From an uncultured Caulobacteraceae bacterium (GTDB taxonomy: Bacteria; Pseudomonadota; Alphaproteobacteria; Caulobacterales; Caulobacteraceae): a stretch of 64,000 nt of DNA. Below are positions 60,217 to 64,000 of this stretch, in pieces. Numbering within the stretch: position 1 is the first letter of the stretch; each line of letters starts with the position of its first letter. Where the stretch lies: the NCBI GenBank assembly GCA_903872075.1, contig CAIQJF010000098.1, positions 32,326-96,325 of the forward strand, read 5' to 3'. Made by a program: the position numbers and the translations under genes. The notes below the pieces were generated by a model. The model worked only from the letters and a program-made list of their open reading frames with translations. It searched no databases and was not told where the DNA came from.

Positions 60217-60654
60217 ATGACTCGTGGTTCTCCTCAGATGCGGCGCCTCGCCAACCACCTGATGGTCGCCGACGCGGCGGCGCGGGCGATTTCCATGACG
60301 GGTGCAGCCACGGCCTTTCCCGTCATCGAGACCTTGTTGCCGAAGCTTGGCGCGCTGATGGGCAAGGGCGGCTTTCGCGCGCTGCTGTGCCGAGCGTTGG
60401 CTCTGGCCAGGGCGGAAGTCTCCTGGTTGTGCGCTTTGCGGGTGAACGCCGACGGGGTTCTTGAGGGGTGGGAGATGTCGCGCGCCCAGCTCACGCACGC
60501 GGCCTTCATGGATGGCCGCGTGGCCATGCTGGCCCAGCTGCTGGGATTGCTGGAGGCCTTCGTGGGGCCGAGCGTGATGCCGCGTATTTTGGATGATATC
60601 TGGCCACGGACTCCCGGCCAGGACACCGCCCTCCACCAGGACTTCCTGACATGA
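60217..60654 (+). CDS. small protein coupled to the KaiC-like gene
   Basis: This 145-residue, mainly helical protein starts MTRGSPQMRRLANHLM and contains two hydrophobic stretches (TGAATAFPVIETLLPKLGALMG, VAMLAQLLGLLEAFVG). I recognise no domain. Its stop overlaps the KaiC-like ATG (ATGA), so it is translationally coupled and probably acts with that ATPase. There is no similarity to KaiA or KaiB that I can see. Confidence 0.7.
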   Translation: MTRGSPQMRRLANHLMVADAAARAISMTGAATAFPVIETLLPKLGALMGKGGFRALLCRALALARAEVSWLCALRVNADGVLEGWEMSRAQLTHAAFMDGRVAMLAQLLGLLEAFVGPSVMPRILDDIWPRTPGQDTALHQDFLT

Positions 60655-62219
60655 AGACGCCGAAACCATCGGTGGGCGACACGCCTGAACCTGCCGCAAC
60701 CAAGCCCGCTCGGGTGAAGATTCACAAACTCGCCACCGGCGTGCCTGGCCTCGATGAGATTCTCGGCGGCGGCGTCCCGGAATTTTCGTTCAACCTGATC
60801 GCCGGCTCGCCGGGCTGCGGCAAGACCACCCTGGTGCATCAGATCGCCTTCGCCAATTCGTCGGCGGAGAAGCCGGCGCTCTATTTCACAGTGCTAGGCG
60901 AGCCCGTCATCAAGATGCTGCGCTACCAGCAACAGTACGCCTTTTTCGACGACGAGAAGCTGGGCGGCGCCTTCAAGTTCATCAATCTCTCGGACATGAT
61001 CCTGGAGAACGATCTCGGCGTCGTGCTGGAGGCCATCATCGGCCATGTCACGGCGGCCAACGCCGGCGTGGTGATCATCGACTCCTTCCGCACCCTGGCG
61101 CGCAGGGCGACCAGCGAGGTCGGTGAGATGGAGGTGCAGTCGTTCGTACACCGCCTCGCCCAGTTCCTGACCAGCTGGGAAGCCACGACCTTTCTGGTGG
61201 GCGAATATGAAAGCGAGGAAGTCCGCGACAATTCGCTGTTCACCATGGTCGACGGGATCTTCTGGTTGTCGCAGTCCACGGAGCGCAATTCCGTGGTGCG
61301 CAAGCTCCAGATCGTCAAACAACGCGGCCAGGCGTCGGTGCCCGGCCTGCACACGATCCGGATCACCGATGCGGGACTTCAGGCCTTTTCACGAACGCTG
61401 GGACTGAACTCCAAAAGATCCAAGCCGTCGCAACCGCGCCGGCTTTCCCTCGGCGTTCCCGAACTGGACAAGATGCTGGGGGGCGGCATCCTGGAAGGCG
61501 ACAGCCTGCTGATCGCCGGGCCGTCGGGCACGGGAAAATCCGCCTTGGCGACCCAGTTCATCGCCGAGGGCCTGCGCCGGGACGAGCCGGGAATCATGGC
61601 GATTTTCGAAGAGCGCCCGGCGGCCTACGTGCGGCGGGGTGAAAACTTCGGCTTGAATCTTCATGCCGCCGCCAAGAGCGGGGCGCTTGAGACCCTTTAT
61701 CTTCGGCCCCTTGACCTGTCTGTCGACGAGACCCTGCAGGCGATCCTGGACGCAATCGAAAGGGTCGGCGCCAAAAGGCTGGTGATCGATTCCCTGGTCG
61801 GTTTCGAGATGGCCCTAGCGCCGGGATTCCGCGCGGACTTCCGTGAGTCGCTCTACCGGATGATCAGCGCCTTGACGGGCGCGGGCATAACCGTCCTGAG
61901 CACCGTGGAGGTCGAGGACAACTTCACCTCCCTGGAATTCAGCCGCTACGCCATTTCGTTCCTGACCGATGACATTGTCCGGCTGCGCTATGTGGAGATC
62001 GATGGCCAGCTTCGGAAGACGATGGTGGTGATCAAGATGCGCGGCGGCAATCACAGCAAGGACATTCGCGAGTACGTCATCACCCATGAGGGCGTTGTGG
62101 TCATCCATCCGCGGCGCACCGACTACGGCCAACTGGTCACCGGCATCCCCTATCGAACTGGCCCCCGCCCGGCGCAAGCCAACGAGGCCGCCCCGGAGCC
62201 GAAGGCCAAGTCCACCTGA
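60651..62219 (+). CDS. KaiC-like double-domain RecA ATPase
   Basis: This 522-residue protein has two RecA/KaiC domains. CI has Walker A GSPGCGKTT (about residue 53) and VVIIDSFRTLARRA. CII has Walker A GPSGTGKSA (about 290), the catalytic pair in IFEERPAAYVRR, VIDSLVGFEMA and RLRYVEIDGQLRKTMVVIKMRGGNHSKDIREY. In CI the glutamate pair reads GE. In CII the clock phosphosite pair aligns to Ser436 (codon 61956) followed by Phe rather than Thr. Non-cyanobacterial KaiC homologues act in stress and signalling. No kinase or KaiB is adjacent. Confidence 0.9.
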   Translation: MKTPKPSVGDTPEPAATKPARVKIHKLATGVPGLDEILGGGVPEFSFNLIAGSPGCGKTTLVHQIAFANSSAEKPALYFTVLGEPVIKMLRYQQQYAFFDDEKLGGAFKFINLSDMILENDLGVVLEAIIGHVTAANAGVVIIDSFRTLARRATSEVGEMEVQSFVHRLAQFLTSWEATTFLVGEYESEEVRDNSLFTMVDGIFWLSQSTERNSVVRKLQIVKQRGQASVPGLHTIRITDAGLQAFSRTLGLNSKRSKPSQPRRLSLGVPELDKMLGGGILEGDSLLIAGPSGTGKSALATQFIAEGLRRDEPGIMAIFEERPAAYVRRGENFGLNLHAAAKSGALETLYLRPLDLSVDETLQAILDAIERVGAKRLVIDSLVGFEMALAPGFRADFRESLYRMISALTGAGITVLSTVEVEDNFTSLEFSRYAISFLTDDIVRLRYVEIDGQLRKTMVVIKMRGGNHSKDIREYVITHEGVVVIHPRRTDYGQLVTGIPYRTGPRPAQANEAAPEPKAKST

Positions 62220-62238
62220 ACGACGATCACGCCCGCGT

Positions 62239-63546
62239 CTAGAGCTCCAGATCAGGGCCCTTGTGCTCCAAAGTCGCAAAGACCCGATGATGCACCCATC
62301 GCATGGCCAGGATCAGGGCCAGGGCGACGATGGGTATGGCGACCCCCTCGGCGATTTCCGGCTCCACCGGCAGGCCGGCGGCCTTCAGGGCCTTGGCGCC
62401 ATAGCCGACGATGGCCACCACATAGTAGGTCAGGGGCGCCACCGAGAGGATTTCCACGGTCTGCTGCAGGCGCAGTTGCAGGGTCGCCCGCCTCGCCATG
62501 GAGGCCAGCAGGTCCTGGTTCTGCTTCTCCCGGGCGATCTCCACGCGGGTGGTGAGCAGGGCGCTGGCCTGGGCCACATGACGGGAAAGTTCGTGCAGCC
62601 GCTCCGAGGCGCTGGCGCAGGTGGCCACGGCGGGGGTGAACCGCCGGCCCATGAATTCCTCGATCGTCTGGATCCCCGACAGCCGGCGCTCGCGTAGTTC
62701 GGCGATCCGACGTGTCACCAGGGCGTGATAGGCGCGGCAGGCGCCGAAGCGGTACTGGCTGGCGGCCAGGCCCCGCTCGACCTCCGCGGCCTTGGCCGTG
62801 AGCGCGGCCAGGAGGGTCTCATCCGCGGCCGTCTGGCGTGCGATCTCGTCGGTCAACTCGGCCAGCTCCCGCTCGATGACGGCGATGCGCTTAAGCTGCT
62901 CGCGCGCCACCGGCAGGGCCAGCATCGCCATCATCCGATACGTCTCGATTTCGAACAGCCGCTGCACGGTGCGACCGGCCTGGCGCGGGGTGAAGCTGCG
63001 GTCGATCAGCAGGAATCGCGAAAAGCCATCGGAATGGACATGGAAATCGGTAAAAGCCATGCCCGCGCCGCCGCCGACGCTCGCGCCGACCACGACCTCG
63101 CCATCGAAATGGGCGGCCAGGAATTCGGGCGTGGGATCCGTCGCATCGGCCCTGAGAAGCTTCGCGTGGCCGGCGAAGACGGTGCGCCCCGGCGCGCCGC
63201 CCAGCCAGCCCTCCGGCAGCAGGGCGGTGGGCGGGGCGGTGAACGGGGTCGGGCTCAGTCCGGCGGCGAACAGCGTGTAGGTGGAAAACTCCCCATGTCG
63301 TTCCCAGCGAAGCCGCACGGCGCCGAGACTGGCCGCGAAGTGGATGGCGCCTGCCGGCGGCGGGGCGACGCCCATCGCCTCGCACAGCCGCGCCAGATGG
63401 GCCTGTTCCTCGGACCGCTGTTCGGGATCCACCAGCAGCGCCACGCAACTCGCACGGGATGGCGCCTCGAGGGCCTCCGGCGGGCGCGCGTGAACCTCGT
63501 CGGCCAGTGTCCGCCGGTCGGGGTGGTCGGGAGGCAACCGCGTCAT
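62239..63546 (-). CDS. DUF3422 family membrane-associated protein
   Basis: This 435-residue protein matches DUF3422: RTLADEVHARPPEAL near the N-terminus, SDGFSRFLLIDRSFTPRQAGRTVQRLFEIETYRMMAMLALPVA, a long helical coiled region (ERELAELTDEIARQTAADETLLAALTAKAAEVERGL), and two C-terminal membrane helices (APLTYYVVAIVGYGAKAL and AIPIVALALILAMRWV). The role is unknown. It lies convergent with the KaiC-like gene. Confidence 0.9.
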   Translation of the reverse strand: MTRLPPDHPDRRTLADEVHARPPEALEAPSRASCVALLVDPEQRSEEQAHLARLCEAMGVAPPPAGAIHFAASLGAVRLRWERHGEFSTYTLFAAGLSPTPFTAPPTALLPEGWLGGAPGRTVFAGHAKLLRADATDPTPEFLAAHFDGEVVVGASVGGGAGMAFTDFHVHSDGFSRFLLIDRSFTPRQAGRTVQRLFEIETYRMMAMLALPVAREQLKRIAVIERELAELTDEIARQTAADETLLAALTAKAAEVERGLAASQYRFGACRAYHALVTRRIAELRERRLSGIQTIEEFMGRRFTPAVATCASASERLHELSRHVAQASALLTTRVEIAREKQNQDLLASMARRATLQLRLQQTVEILSVAPLTYYVVAIVGYGAKALKAAGLPVEPEIAEGVAIPIVALALILAMRWVHHRVFATLEHKGPDLEL

Positions 63547-63766
63547 GGATCAATCGGCCCTGCAGCGTTCAAGCCAGACAATTCCTAGAGCAGAGCGGCC
63601 GATGACGGAACCGTCTAACGGCGGTGCGTCCGCGGGATTGACATGCCGGCGCAACAGACCAATGCCAGATGATCAGCGCCGGCCTGCGAGGAACTCTGGC
63701 GCTGCACCGGATGTTGGTGGAATGATGGACCAGCAACAGCGTCGCGACTTACGGAGCTAGACTTTC

Positions 63767-64000
63767 TTGGCCGATGCCCTTCAGACGCCTGTCGCGGCCA
63801 AACTTCCGGCGATGCTGCCTGGCGCCGGCGCGGGGCTGACCCTCGAGCAGCTGGTGGTTGACCGCGGCCTCGCGACCACGGAAGCCCTGGTCCGTGCGCG
63901 GCTGGTGCGGAGCGAGACGGGCGAACCGCTGGACTCGGTGCTGACGCGGCTTGGCCTTGTCTCCGAACAGGCCCTGGCGAGCGCCCTGGCCGAGGCGACC
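63767..64000 (+). CDS. GspE-type secretion/pilus ATPase, N-terminal part (3'-partial)
   Basis: The frame from a TTG at 63767 (GGAG 10 bases upstream) runs open to the window end, 78 codons. It reads LTLEQLVVDRGLATTEALVRARLVRSETGEPLDSVLTRLGLVSEQALASALAE, the GspE_N/T2SSE N-terminal pattern of type II secretion and type IV pilus ATPases. The Walker region would lie outside the window. The short frame at 63545-63760 in the preceding gap does not look like a gene. Confidence 0.75.
   Translation, partial: MADALQTPVAAKLPAMLPGAGAGLTLEQLVVDRGLATTEALVRARLVRSETGEPLDSVLTRLGLVSEQALASALAEAT

Noticed and set aside
63545..63760. 71-codon frame between DUF3422 and the GspE-like gene
   Set aside because: No ribosome site, no domain, Arg/Pro-rich composition, and it overlaps the start of the divergent gene.

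Overview
The window is high-GC, densely packed DNA from an alphaproteobacterium. Caulobacterales is most likely, possibly a Phenylobacterium-like organism. The reasons are the hopanoid genes hpnI/J/K/L/N, the ruvCAB-ybgC-tolQRAB arrangement, a MucR-family regulator, PEPxxWA-type sorting signals, many GTG/TTG starts, and ATGA/GTGA start-stop overlaps. The assignment is inferred from gene content only.

Layout. 1-4164: an enolase-family paralog, an NTF2-like protein, a VOC protein, a MarR regulator and a class III CoA-transferase. 4182-9175: a TonB-dependent receptor between two PEP-CTERM proteins, then a broken DUF3494 (ice-binding-like) gene. 9588-13223: a HisKA_2 kinase, cupin, MucR regulator, GFA protein and ABM monooxygenase. 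13306-17606: two tandem secreted paralogs of unknown function, a terminase-small-subunit-like protein, a phased CCTGCC array and a HigB/HigA-type toxin-antitoxin pair. 17659-24176: ruvCAB, ybgC and tolQRAB (no pal follows). 24270-28211: a serine hydrolase, alcohol dehydrogenase and TIM-barrel epimerase.

28283-40082 is a hopanoid side-chain and transport locus: hpnI, hpnJ, hpnK, hpnL, hpnN and a divergent mlaA-like gene. A three-domain cyclase, an enoyl-CoA hydratase and a quinone reductase sit between hpnJ and hpnK. 40067-43822 holds a GST, a small DUF4258-like/DUF2283 pair behind a leaderless-type promoter, TetR/DoxX, a tRNA with a UAU anticodon, and an AT-rich secreted gene. 43927-50628 has a MATE exporter, a ThDP enzyme, two Rieske oxygenases and a LuxR solo.

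51841-58087 is the most unusual region. Seven minus-strand genes run in one direction: ECF sigma, anti-sigma, S8 protease, TIGR02001-type outer-membrane protein, TIGR03118 PEP-CTERM protein, HiPIP, and a monoheme cytochrome fused to a porin-like barrel (Cyc2-like). This looks like a candidate regulated outer-membrane electron-transfer module. 58264-64000 contains a BciB/HCAR-like flavoprotein, a degenerate PEP-CTERM protein, a KaiC-like ATPase with a small partner, a DUF3422 protein and the start of a GspE-like ATPase.
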